In this document: piece by piece, positions 49,031 to 59,500 of the stretch
Layout of the letters: every line of letters begins with the position of its first letter
Position numbering within the stretch: position 1 is the first letter of the stretch
Source: Daucus carota subsp. sativus
Taxonomy: Eukaryota > Streptophyta > Magnoliopsida > Apiales > Apiaceae
DNA length: 64,000 nucleotides
NCBI RefSeq assembly: GCF_001625215.2
Contig: NC_030389.2
Location: 408,930-472,929, forward strand
Reading direction: 5' to 3'
The notes under the pieces: model-generated
Told to the model about the DNA's origin: nothing
Seen by the model: the letters and a program-made list of their open reading frames with translations, nothing else
The model's database searches: none
Made by a program: the position numbers and the translations under genes

Positions 49031-51056
49031 GTTGGAGATGATCAGAAGACATTGTGATTGGATTTTATGGATGGTAAAGTTTAGGCTTCGTTACTATTTC
49101 GATGATATTTGTAATGGAAGTTATATGTTATGAAGATAATATATTGTGTGCATTAAATAGTGACAGCAAGTAGCTGCTGTTTGGATTTTGATTTCATATG
49201 CTTTCTAGATATTCAACTTGTTTAAGTATCAGCCGTGTTAGCTTATACTAGATTATGAAATTTATGGCTCCCATTTTGTTGATTTATATTGGATATTTGA
49301 TGCACATAAGAACATGGTTTTAGGAAAGTCGTCACGCTCCCTAGATGATGGAGTCTGTAGCTTTTGAGTAATCTATTATCTATTATGTTATATTTATATT
49401 GTATATTGAAGCATTTGTCTATTCTATTCTATTCTATTGTGTTGATCAATGTCGAACATTGATGTTCAACAAAACTATAAATTTAAGAAGTGGTGACGTT
49501 ATATTCATCGCTGCACGACTATTTAGTGGAAGATCATTTATTGTATGCTATCTCTAATGGTCTTCCTTTTTTTTTTTTTATGCTAGTGATTTATATATTT
49601 TCTGCACTATATAAGTCACAAGTCATATATAGAACACCCTTCACCTCTTGGTGCCCCAGGCACCCCTTTTACTGGAATGAAATATTCTTTGTAATTGCCC
49701 CTTTAGGTCTTTTCTTTTGTCATGTCTGAGTTGTAGATAGGAGGCCAAAACCATAGAGGACATTAAGCAGGCAACTTGTGTATATGGTCAGAACTTGCAA
49801 GGCTAAATGCGAGTTATTGGTTATCCTAGTCTTGAGCTTTCATGACTGATATCTAAAAGCCTAACATGAACATCAAATATCTATGACATTGCTCCCCTGT
49901 ATTGTGAATTCATGACTATCCACATCCGTGCTCGTGTGAATGACATGATTAAGTTTTGCGCGGAAAGGTCTCTTTCTTTAATCTTAGTCATCCAGAGATT
50001 CCTATTTGTTGGATATAGAGTTTGTTTAGTTGTATTTGAAGCAGAAGTCTTTTCTTTTTCTTTTGTTGGGTTTATCAATAAGCATAGAATGCATTCTTGA
50101 TCGCGAATTGGCATTGTACTTTTGGAGGTCCTCTATGCGCGGTAGCTGCACAAAGTTGGCATTTGTGTCATATTGTTGGTTTAGGTAGCTAGATTAGTCT
50201 TATATGTGGAATATACTAGTCTATTCCATTGCAAGTTTATACAAGTTTCTATGGTGTGTTGTTTTACATATCAAATATATTGGTTAATTCTTTACTAGTG
50301 AAACGATGATATCGAGTGGATAAACATTGGATGATTATACTTGTGTCAATACCAGGATCTTCTTTTCATGTATTTTGTTTTGTTCTTTTGTTTATTGACT
50401 TTGTGGTTGGAATGACCCGAAACAGATGACAAACAAGAACTAAAAAGTTGTTGCAACCTTTAAGTTGTAATCAGATTTTATGGATGGTAATGCTTAAGTT
50501 TTGTTACTAGCTGGATGATGGTTTGTAACTTGTATTTGTAATTGAAGTTATATGTTATGATGATTATCAATTGTGTGAGTTAGATGATGGCAGCAAACAG
50601 CTGCTCTCTGGATGCTCAATTTGTTTTAAGTATCCCACTGTGTTTATACTTGGGGGCCGTTTGGGTGGTTAAATTACGTGCTTTTTGCTTAAAATAAAAA
50701 ATTGGAGTAGAAGTTATAATCAAGTTAAGACATATAAGTGATTAAAGTGTTTGGGAAATAAGTAAAATTCCTGAAACAAAAGCTAGCATTTCTAACTTTT
50801 TATAAATACTTCTTGACTTTTTACACAAACGGTAGAAAATAAGTGCTTCTAACTTATATAAACTCAGAAGCCGATTTTTAAGCTGTTTCCAAACAGCCTC
50901 TTGTATTCGCTTCGGCGAATACTCATCCTATTGGTAACTACCTTTTTGGACGAGTCTGTGGAGTGTGGATCCTAGCTTGTACGTTGTACCAAACATATTG
51001 CTTATATGATTCAATATTTCAATGTCTTGGGTGGAGTAGTTGTGTTTTATCGTTAA
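49031..51056. other. YIP5 3' UTR and spacer
   Basis: The words GATTTTATGGATGGTAA, GTTATATGTTATGA and GACAGCAAGTAGCTGCT near 49060-49180 recur in altered form at about 50470-50610. This looks like a segmental duplication of the YIP5 3' flank, about 1.4 kb apart. A MITE lies at 50652-50900. No coding gene seen. Confidence 0.5.
50652..50900 (-). mobile_element. GTTTG-family non-autonomous element, 250 bp, minus orientation
   Basis: Ends GGGGGCCGTTTGGGTGG and CCAAACAGCCTC are roughly inverted. Its reverse complement aligns end to end with 10265-10512 (AAAAAGTTAGAAATGCTAGC, CCAAACACTTTAATCACTTA). Confidence 0.7.
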
Positions 51057-51129
51057 CTAGTGAATAAATCCGCGCTTCGCGGTGGTGTTATAAATTTTGT
51101 ATAAATTTTGATACGAATTAATATTATAA

Positions 51130-51680
51130 TAGCATAAAAATAATTTTGAGTTATCTTCCGGTTAAACATATCACTAATAAAAAAAAATTATAATTAGTAT
51201 AAAAATTTGTTTAAGTGGTCATCCTGTTAAACACAATACAAATAATAAAATTAGTTCGAAACGCCCTCTCTCGTCAAAGACAATATTAATCCATAATTTT
51301 TTTTGATAAAATTATATATTACAATATAATTTAGATCAAAATTAGTTTGAGCCGCTCTCTTGTCAAATACAATACTAATAACAAAACATCATACTTTAAA
51401 TATTAGTTTGAGCCTCCTTACTGTCAAATACAATAATAATAAAAATTATCTAATTATGATAAAATTAAATATTATAATTGGATAAAAATTATTTTGAATC
51501 GTGGTCCCGTTTTAACAAAAAAATATATTATAACATAGATAAAAAATTATTTTAGCCACTTTCCTGTCAAACAACTATCCTACTAATAGGAACATTATTA
51601 TTATTTAGATAAAAATTAGTTCGGGCCGCCTCCCGTGCCCGTCAAACACAATACTAATCGAGAATCATGTACATTATCAT
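51130..51680. repeat. Degenerate tandem repeat inside the Helitron, about 80-100 bp period
   Basis: About six imperfect copies share the order GATAAAAATTAGTTTGAGCC, a C/T-rich core, GTCAAACACAATACTAATA, then an AT-rich spacer. Repeats of this kind are a common internal feature of non-autonomous Helitrons. Confidence 0.6.
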
Positions 51681-51820
51681 AAAATCAATATATTCCTATT
51701 TTATATTATTAATTATTTTTATTTTATTATTCCTGTTTATTAGTTAAAAATTATTATTCTTTTATGGTTCTAATTTTATTGCTATTAGTTTTTTCAATGA
51801 TTATTATCTTTACAATCCTT

Positions 51821-51957
51821 ATGGGTTGAGAGTGGTTTAGTGGTAAAACCATACTTCAGTCGTCCTCAAAATCAAAATCTTGGGTTTGACTCTCACCTAT
51901 ATCAGAATTCAGGTATCGAACAGATACTATGACTATAAAATAGTTTGATAAAAAAAA
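51821..51957 (+). mobile_element. tRNA-derived SINE with perfect 15-bp target duplication
   Basis: The 137-bp body is flanked by identical copies of ATCTTTACAATCCTT (51806-51820 and 51958-51972). It contains an A-box-like TGGTTTAGTGG (51833-51843) and a B-box-like GGTTTGACTCT (51883-51893), about 40 bases apart as in tRNA-derived RNA polymerase III promoters, and ends in an A-rich tail. The intact duplication means a fairly recent insertion. It is shorter than many plant SINEs, so the 3' body may be minimal or truncated. Confidence 0.8.
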
Positions 51958-52953
51958 ATCTTTACAATCCTTTATTTTCTATTCAAAATTTAAGAAGATT
52001 ATAAGATTGGATCTAACTATTATCGAGATTGGTTGTAAGTCCATGCAAATTATTTAAATGAGGTTGTGAAGATCTCAAATATGTTTTCATGATAGAGATG
52101 CTATCTTCTTGACCATTATGAAATGACGTGAGTTTAGTGCTAAGAACCTGTTTAGACAATTTGAGATTCTGGAAGATCCTATATTCGTAATTATATTTGA
52201 AATTCTGGAATATTTTGGAAGATGCTACGAACCTATTTTTTTAATTATATTTTTCAATAGTTGTTATTTTGAATAAATAAAATTCTACTCTTTTATGATT
52301 CTAAATAAGTAAGAAAATTATACTATATTTGCAATCCTTTTATCTATACAGTACTTGAACCTGGTTTTAGATTATAATTTTATTTTTTATCCAAAATTTA
52401 AGAAAATTATAAGATTGGACTGAACAATTCTATTTCGATGATGCCTTTGGACAGAAGAACAATGCAAACATGAATAAAATTAATTCTGGTGTTGCAGTTG
52501 AAACCGGAGCTTATCATGAGAATTTTATGTGATCATCACTTGGGATGAAACTCAAGGCACCACTTTGAATATTTTTACTTGCTCGATGCATGCCAATGTG
52601 CGAAATAGCCACAAGATAGTAAGGAAATTCCTCGTGCTTGCAGTTGGCATTTGAATAAAAATAAATAGTGAATATAACGAAAGATTTATGATTATGCGTC
52701 TCTTAAATAGTTATTTTTTTTTTTAAGAATTGTACTATTTTCGTAGTCCTTTTGTCTTTATAATACTTGAATCTGATTTTTAGAATCATTTTTCTAGATT
52801 CTAGAGTATCTTCAGAATACAATAAAAAAAAGAATTGTATTATTTTTAGACTGATTTTTTGAATTATAATTATATTTTCTATCCGCAATTTAAGAAAAAT
52901 CAGAAGACTGAATCGAGCAATTCTAGAGACGCCCGCCTTCTCCTTTATATATA

Positions 52954-53643
52954 GGGAATTTGACAAAAATACTCATTTTCATCATGTTATTTGCAAAAGT
53001 ACTGTGCACCTGAAACTGTTGCAAACTTACGATTTGTTTATGACTGAGGTCAAAACATTTGCACAAATACGATTTGTATTGCATCGCCATCGCCATCTTC
53101 ATATTCTTGTGTCTCCTGCATTCTCCTCTCACTTTAGTAAAGTGAATTTCTTATAAACCACATCTTCCCCTCTCTTCTCTATGCTCTCTCTCATCACCAA
53201 TCGATTAATTCTCAATTAATTTCCATACTCGATCGTAACTCGTCCCGAGTCAACTCTATTAAAGGTATGGTACAGATGTATGTATATAATTATGTGTATA
53301 TGTTTATATGCGTGATTGTGTTGTTGGTTGATTGAGAGTGTTAATTTTGCTAGTTGTGGCGGTTGATTTTGATTTTGCAGTTGCTTTTTTGATATTATTC
53401 TTGGCCCCGCAGAAGCACTTTTCTGCGACCTATTATGTAACTTAACATAATTTTAAAAGTTTTTTTAAAAAGTTGCATGTGTAGTTGCAAGTATGGTTGC
53501 TCGTAGTTGCAGGTTTGGTTGCATATACAAAATCGTATTTTTGCAAAAAAAAATTGAATGATAGTATTTTTGCAATTTGTTTTAAAAAATGATAGTATTT
53601 TTGTAAAAAATCTTTTTGAGTTAGGTATTTATGAAAAAAGCCC
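52954..53643. mobile_element. MULE-like non-autonomous element, 690 bp, possible captured gene start
   Basis: Flanked by a perfect 9-bp direct repeat TTATATATA (52945-52953 and 53644-53652), the Mutator target size. The ends are imperfect inverted repeats: GGGAATTTGACAAAAATACT against GGGCTTTTTTCATAAATACC, with further subterminal CAAATACGATTTG/CAAAATCGTATTTTTG pairs. The interior (about 53075-53400) is unlike the rest: CATCGCCATCGCCATC, CT-rich leader-like sequence, then a donor-like AAAGGTATGG and a pyrimidine/TTTGCAG acceptor-like site. This could be a captured 5' gene end (Pack-MULE); the source is unknown. Confidence 0.65.
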
Positions 53644-53662
53644 TTATATATAGATAGATTGA

Positions 53663-54891
53663 TGATTGAATAAGTAATTTTTTTTTTGAAATTGAAAATA
53701 ATAAGTAATTAAGATCTCGAATCTTATCAAATAAACGTATTTATTGGATTATGCTAGGATTAATTAATGCAATATCTATAGGATATTTTTAAGCGGTAAA
53801 TAAAAAATTAAAAATGAAAGATAATAATTATTTAAATAAAACCATATTTCGTGATCAAACCAATCTATTTTAATATCGTAATATATGCAGTCTATACTAT
53901 ATTATTATACCCGAAAGATTAAAAGTTTTGGTCCAAGGTGAACCATAGAAAAGATCCTAACTGTTCAATTTTAGATGAATCATATTCAAAAAAAAATAAA
54001 AAAATAAATGATCTTAACCATTCAATTTTAATAAAATCTAATTTTAAAAATAATATATATCGTACATACAACTCTAATCCCCGATAGTCCTATGTTTTTT
54101 AATATTTAACGCTTTGGCTTTGGCCACGTACTTTTACGTGCCTTGACCGAGTAGTTAAAATTATTTTTTTTTAATTTTCCTTTTATTAATAAAAATATAT
54201 AATCAAAATTTTAATTTATAAAAAGAGCCAGTCAAAAATATTAATTTTTACTATCTGGTCAACTCACCTGAAAATGTGTGTCAAAAATCAAAACATCACA
54301 CAATAAAAAACAGATGGAGTATAACTGCTCATGGATAATATTATGTTATATTTAAAATATAAACTATATTTTCTATTTTTTTTTGAAGATACTATATTTT
54401 CTATTTTAAAAATATTACTTATCCTATAATTTTTATTTAATATATCATTAAAATTTATGAATATTAATATATAAATATCATTGTACAATAAAATACAACT
54501 CTAACCTCCGATAGTCCTCATTTTTTACAACTACTCACAGATAATATTATTTTATATTAACATAAATTTCCAACGGTATAAAATTTTATAGTAAATATCA
54601 ATAAAATATAATATAAAAATAAAGAGCTCGATGACCTTAACAAAATATAATACAACATCAAAGCTATTTTTGTAAATACAGGATCGAGCAACTAAAAGTC
54701 CAACAACTGCCCTATTTAGTGTCCTAAGTCATAGTATAGGGCATTTGATAAAAAAACTTGATCCAACAATGTCCTAGTCCTAGTGATGCCCTATATCACT
54801 AGGACAACCCATTCAAGCCCTGTTTTTGAATATCACTAGGACAACCCATTCAAGCCCTATTTTTGAGGCATATCTCATATTTTATAATAAA
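53663..54891. other. AT-rich spacer with short direct repeats
   Basis: Two related segments recur about 430 bases apart (ACAACTCTAATCCCCGATAGTC near 54069 and ACAACTCTAACCTCCGATAGTC near 54494). A 37-bp exact-type tandem pair, TATCACTAGGACAACCCATT, starts at 54794 and 54831. No genes seen. Confidence 0.5.
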
Positions 54892-55628
54892 CTAGTTGAG
54901 AAGCCGCGCGTTGCGGCGGCCTATAAAAATTATATTAATGATTCAATATTAATATTTGTAGAATAAAAACAAACAGATAATGCTTGAATAATTTTTTCCT
55001 ATATACAAAATGAATCATATAAAAATTAACAACAACAAACATGTCCGATAAACAAAACAAATATTATAAAAAAATAACTAACAAACATACATCACTAATA
55101 GTTAATTTATTGATATCATCCATCAATATCATGTCAAGACTACTTGTGTGCTACTTTTTTTCAATATTAAATAATTTGAAACAAAATCATATTAAAACTT
55201 TCAGATTATTATATTCCATAAATAATCTGATACAAAATCAGAGAGACTTGTGTGCTACTCTTTCCCATAATTAAATAATCTGAAACAAAATCATATTAAA
55301 ACTTTCAAATCATATTAAAACTTTCAAGTTACTATATTACATAAATAATCTGATACAAAATCAGAGAAACTTGTGTGCTACTCTTTCCAATAATTAAATA
55401 ATCTGAAACAAAATCATATTAAAACTTTCAGGTTACTATATTCCATAAATAATCTGATACAAAATCATATTCTGAAACTTCCTTCTAATATACCCGAAAC
55501 TAAAAAAGGTAGTTCTAATTTTTGATATTTTTCATCCAAAAATTCCAGAAAATTAGAAAAATAGAACAGAAAGATATGAGAGGCGCCACCTACACGCCCC
55601 TCGCTTCTTCTTTATATAAGTATATTGA
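54892..55628 (-). mobile_element. Short minus-strand Helitron, 737 bp
   Basis: Minus-strand 5' end TCAATATACTTATATAAAG, then GAGGGGCGTGTAGGTGGCGC, preceded by A. 3' end with hairpin CCGCCGCAACGCGCGG and TTCTCAACTAG followed by T. The interior is non-coding and holds about three imperfect copies of a 105-140 bp repeat at 55180-55480 (ATAAATAATCTGATACAAAA, AGACTTGTGTGCTACTCTTT). Confidence 0.75.
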
Positions 55629-55773
55629 TTGATTCTTACCAACACTCTCCTTTTCTCTCTATTTTATATAAAACAATTTTAAACATATAATGAAAATAAA
55701 GCACATTGTTGGATTTGAAGTTAGTAGAATATGTTCAAAACTACTAAGACATAATTTTTTATATAATATTTAT

Positions 55774-56082
55774 TGGGTCATGTTCCAGAGAGAACCATTA
55801 GAGAGAGAACCATAGAACCCTTACCTTATTAGGCAAGGGTTCTGCAGCAGAACTTAAGTATTAGTTGGGGTTCTGCAGCAGAACTTCACAAAAAAAATGT
55901 CAATATCTATGGATTATATTTTTAAATTATTTTTGAACACACACAACGATGAAAAAACATGAAAAAAACATGTATTTAGATTTAGATCCTAAAAATCTAT
56001 TTAAAATTTAGGGTTCTGCAGCAGAACCCTAGTGGTTCTATGGTTCTATTTTAAGGAGTGGTTCTCTCTTGAGCGCGACCCA
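55774..56082. mobile_element. 309-bp MITE with 8-bp target duplication and palindromic repeats
   Basis: Ends TGGGTCATGTTCCAGAGAGA and, inverted, TGGGTCGCGCTCAAGAGAGA are flanked by a perfect direct repeat ATATTTAT (55766-55773 and 56083-56090). Eight bases suits hAT-type elements. The exact or near-exact palindrome GTTCTGCAGCAGAAC occurs three times (about 55839, 55869, 56012) and GAACCATAGAACC/GGTTCTATGGTTC near each end, so most of the element can fold back. An older copy lies at 17604-17873. Confidence 0.85.
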
Positions 56083-56557
56083 ATATTTATATTATATTTA
56101 GGGCTCCGACCCGAAGATCGTTGGACTTGCTTTAAAAACCAATACCTGTTAAGCAGCATCGAGCGGCAACCGAGCAGACAACCATTAGCCCCTTTGCTTC
56201 TTGCGACCACCAGAAGCATCAGAGGCATAACTGCACATTCAATCTTCCGATTCAAGCTCCGACTCTGCCTTGCTACAGCTTGCCAGGTAGTGTGGCTATA
56301 TGATGTACTAATAACTGATGTAATCGTGATATTAATCGGTAACTCCCAACTGAAGTCTTTACATGTCTGTGTATGCATATGTAATAAATAGCCTGTGTAT
56401 ATGTTTGTAAATTTTAATTAACAAGTGTGTTACATACACATACATGGCAGTTGAATAATTTACACTATTATTGTTTCAATTGTTGTTAATATTATGCTTA
56501 TTAGTTCTCATGTTTATTACATTGCAATCAGGACAGTGAACTAGATACTTAGATTGC
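56083..56557 (+). promoter_or_regulatory. Likely 5' leader with an intron, DEAD-box helicase gene
   Basis: A GC-richer stretch (about 56100-56286) ends at a donor-like GCCAG|GTAGTG. An acceptor-like TTGCAATCAG ends at 56532, 25 bases before the ATG. A 5' UTR intron of about 245 bases is the simplest reading. The MITE at 55774 sits just upstream, so it may be part of the promoter. Confidence 0.4.
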
Positions 56558-59500
56558 ATGGCCAATACTGAGATAATTCCTGATACAAACCCGACCCAGA
56601 ACCCGAAACTAGGATATGAGAGTGTGAAGAAGAAACGTAAGAGGAACAGAGGGAAGAAAGAGGATGAGAAATTGTGCTCCGGGGAGATGAATGAAAAGGG
56701 AGAAAGTGGGGGTGAGGAAAAAGAATTCGTGGGAACAAAAGAGGTTGAGCACGATAATGAGGTTGAACAAGGGGATGAGGTTGAAGAGGACAAGAAGATT
56801 AAGAAGAAGAAGGTGAAAAGTGGGAGTGGGATTATGAGTAGTGTGACGTTTGAGTCGATGAGTTTGTCTGAACCTACCATGAAAGCGATTAAAGATATGG
56901 GTTTTCATTACACTACTGAGGTATCAAAGTAATACCTTTTTTCTTATGTTTTGTAATACACTTTTGGTTTTAACTGTTTGTGAAATGATGAATTTGATAG
57001 TAAAGTTTTCACCTTTTTGTTACTTAGTTGTAATATGTAATCAGTAAGTTACCCATGGTGCTGATTTGTATAAGATTTGCGCACCTTTTTATCTAATATA
57101 AAAAATATTTTTAGGATAATGCCTACATAGACGGATTATGACAAGCATGTATTAAATTTCAAGATTACTTGATTGCCACCGCCTTATAGGTTTTGTGATA
57201 CTCGTATATTGTTGTTACAAGTAATAGGGGTTTCCTGAATTTCAGTAACCGATATTCTATAAGACTGAAGAAAGATCTATTTTTTAACTGATGAGTATTG
57301 TTAATTTTTCCCTAATATAGGAAACCAGGATCTTGAGATTGGAACTATAAAGTTTAGCTATTTAGACAGAGACAACTGTTTGATAATAATATTTGTTTTG
57401 CTGATAACATCTGTGGCTTTTGAGTAATTGAGTGTTTATACTGTCCTTCATCCAGCAAGCAGTCCTTCTGATTTAATAGTACATAAAACATTTATAAAGC
57501 AATTACTTTCTTGTGTATGGACCTGCCTTTCTCAAGTAAAACTATATGCAATTGCAGATTCAAGCTAGATCTTTGCCACTTCTTATTAAAGGCATAGATG
57601 TTCTTGGTGCTGCGAGGACAGGTTCCGGGAAGACACTTGCCTTTTTAGTACCAGCAGTTGAGTTGCTTTATCAGCTTCATTTTGCTCCTCGGAATGGAAC
57701 GGGTGTTATCATCATTTGCCCAACTAGGGAACTTGCCATACAGGTATAGTCCTCAACTCTCATCAAAGTAAATTTAAAATTGTTGTTAACTACACTTTTA
57801 AGTTGGAGATCCTTGTAACGATTTTCCTGAGAGTTTTAAATTCAAAACCTGCAAACTTACTTTTATAGATCATCACTACATGTTGTTTATGGTTTTCCAA
57901 TAAATTACTATCTCTATTGAATATCATTTAATTACTAGGCGAAATTTTTCTTTACCAAATCCATCAGTTATTGTTTATGACATCTGTTTGAAGCATTACC
58001 AGACTCTTCTGTGTTTCTCTCGCCGAGAAACATTCAGTTTGAGCGAGTTTTTAAAAACTTTATAAGCACCAAGTTAGAGGACTTGTACCAAAATTTGGAC
58101 AGCAGAAAACCTACTTTAAATTCTGGTCTATCCAAATTCTTTGTTTTTTATAACATATGATTTGTACCATGACTTTGGAATTCCCTCAAGTTGCTGAGCA
58201 GCAAGCATAGTTTGCTTTTCCGTAAACCATAAATTCTGTTGTATTGGTCACAGTTTCGTACTCATTCTAATGCTTCTTGTTACACATGTAATTTTTACTT
58301 TAACTGAGCCAAAGTTTGTCCACCTTATTATCATATACTTCTCTTTGATTTCTATAAAGAACTAATTGCATTCACACTTTAGATGAACACGAGAAAGACT
58401 TTCTAGATATAGTAAACTTCAGGAAATTTATAGACAGATTAGAATTGAATCAGCTAGTCTCCTAATTTTTCTGATTTTTCAGATTTTACTAAAGACAGTA
58501 TCAGCACCAAGATATCCTTTTTTCTGTGAGTTGAATCTGGATTGAATGATTCCAACAAAATGAGATGCGCCTGGTCCAAAGAAAGCTATTAATAATGATT
58601 TGAAAGTGAATCAAAGTTGATTTAATGGATTTTGAGATAAATCCAGTTATCTGGTGAATCAGATGTGAGTTTTGAGTGTGATATGTGAGTGTAGTGGCTT
58701 AAAAAAAATTTGTACAAATTATTAGCACCAAAAATTGTTTGGTTACTGAGTATATAAACAGAGAATCATAGATAGATTTGCACAAATTTGTAGAGGAAGA
58801 GCGGAGCTTAGAGAAAAAAGCATTTGGAAAGAGAGACTTGGTACCAAGTTTGAGTTACAAAAATATAACATTACATTCTCTATACTGATACTTCTATATC
58901 AATAGGAGCAAGTAAAATCTAGTTGACTTCACACGTACTTAACCTGACTAACGAGGTGTGTGTTAAAATATGAATGGTCCGTGTTGATTGAATAATATTG
59001 CAGAATTGTTCAGAAAATTTTGAAATGAACCATTCAGATTCTTCCTTTTTTCCTTTCAAATTAAGGTATATAAGTCGTTTCTTTTACCTTAAAAAGATAC
59101 GGTAACCAAACAATCTAAATGAATGAACGATTATTTATAAGCCAATCGAGTTTTGATAAGAATAGTGCTACAAAATATATTTATTTTGCTAAGTAGTTTT
59201 AGTCTCTGCTATAAGACAATATAGTATAGTACATCTGGTATGTAGTGCTCAGAGCAAACCGTTCTGTTAGTCTAGTTTGTCTCTTTCATAGCACAGGCTT
59301 TTGTGTGGTTTCTGCAGCAAGACATTTTGTTGGAGCATTATCAGAACTGAACCATGATTCAGGTATTGCTTCAGTAAGATGATTGATCAGGTAGTAGAGA
59401 CCGTTGTGAGCTTTGCCAATTCCTTTGAGATGATTGGTGCTGGCATCTAAGATTACACAATGTGTAGGATAGAACTGAACTTGGCAGTTGGAGTCCTTAA

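Larger units (their letters stand above)
51057..53662 (-). mobile_element. Minus-strand Helitron carrying a SINE and a MULE-like insertion
   Basis: Read on the minus strand, the 5' end is TCAATCTATCTATATATAAA followed by GGAGAAGGCGGGCGTCTC, preceded by A. The 3' end is hairpin CCGCGAAGCGCGG, then ATTTATTCACTAG, followed by T. The 5' terminus is interrupted by the element at 52954-53643, whose removal (with one 9-bp duplicate) restores a continuous end like that of the second Helitron at 54892-55628. No Rep or helicase frame is seen. Confidence 0.65.

Noticed and set aside
56476..56908. Minus-strand frames over the first helicase exon
   Set aside because: Shadow of the Lys/Glu-rich N-terminal coding, which reads as Phe/Ser/Leu on the other strand.
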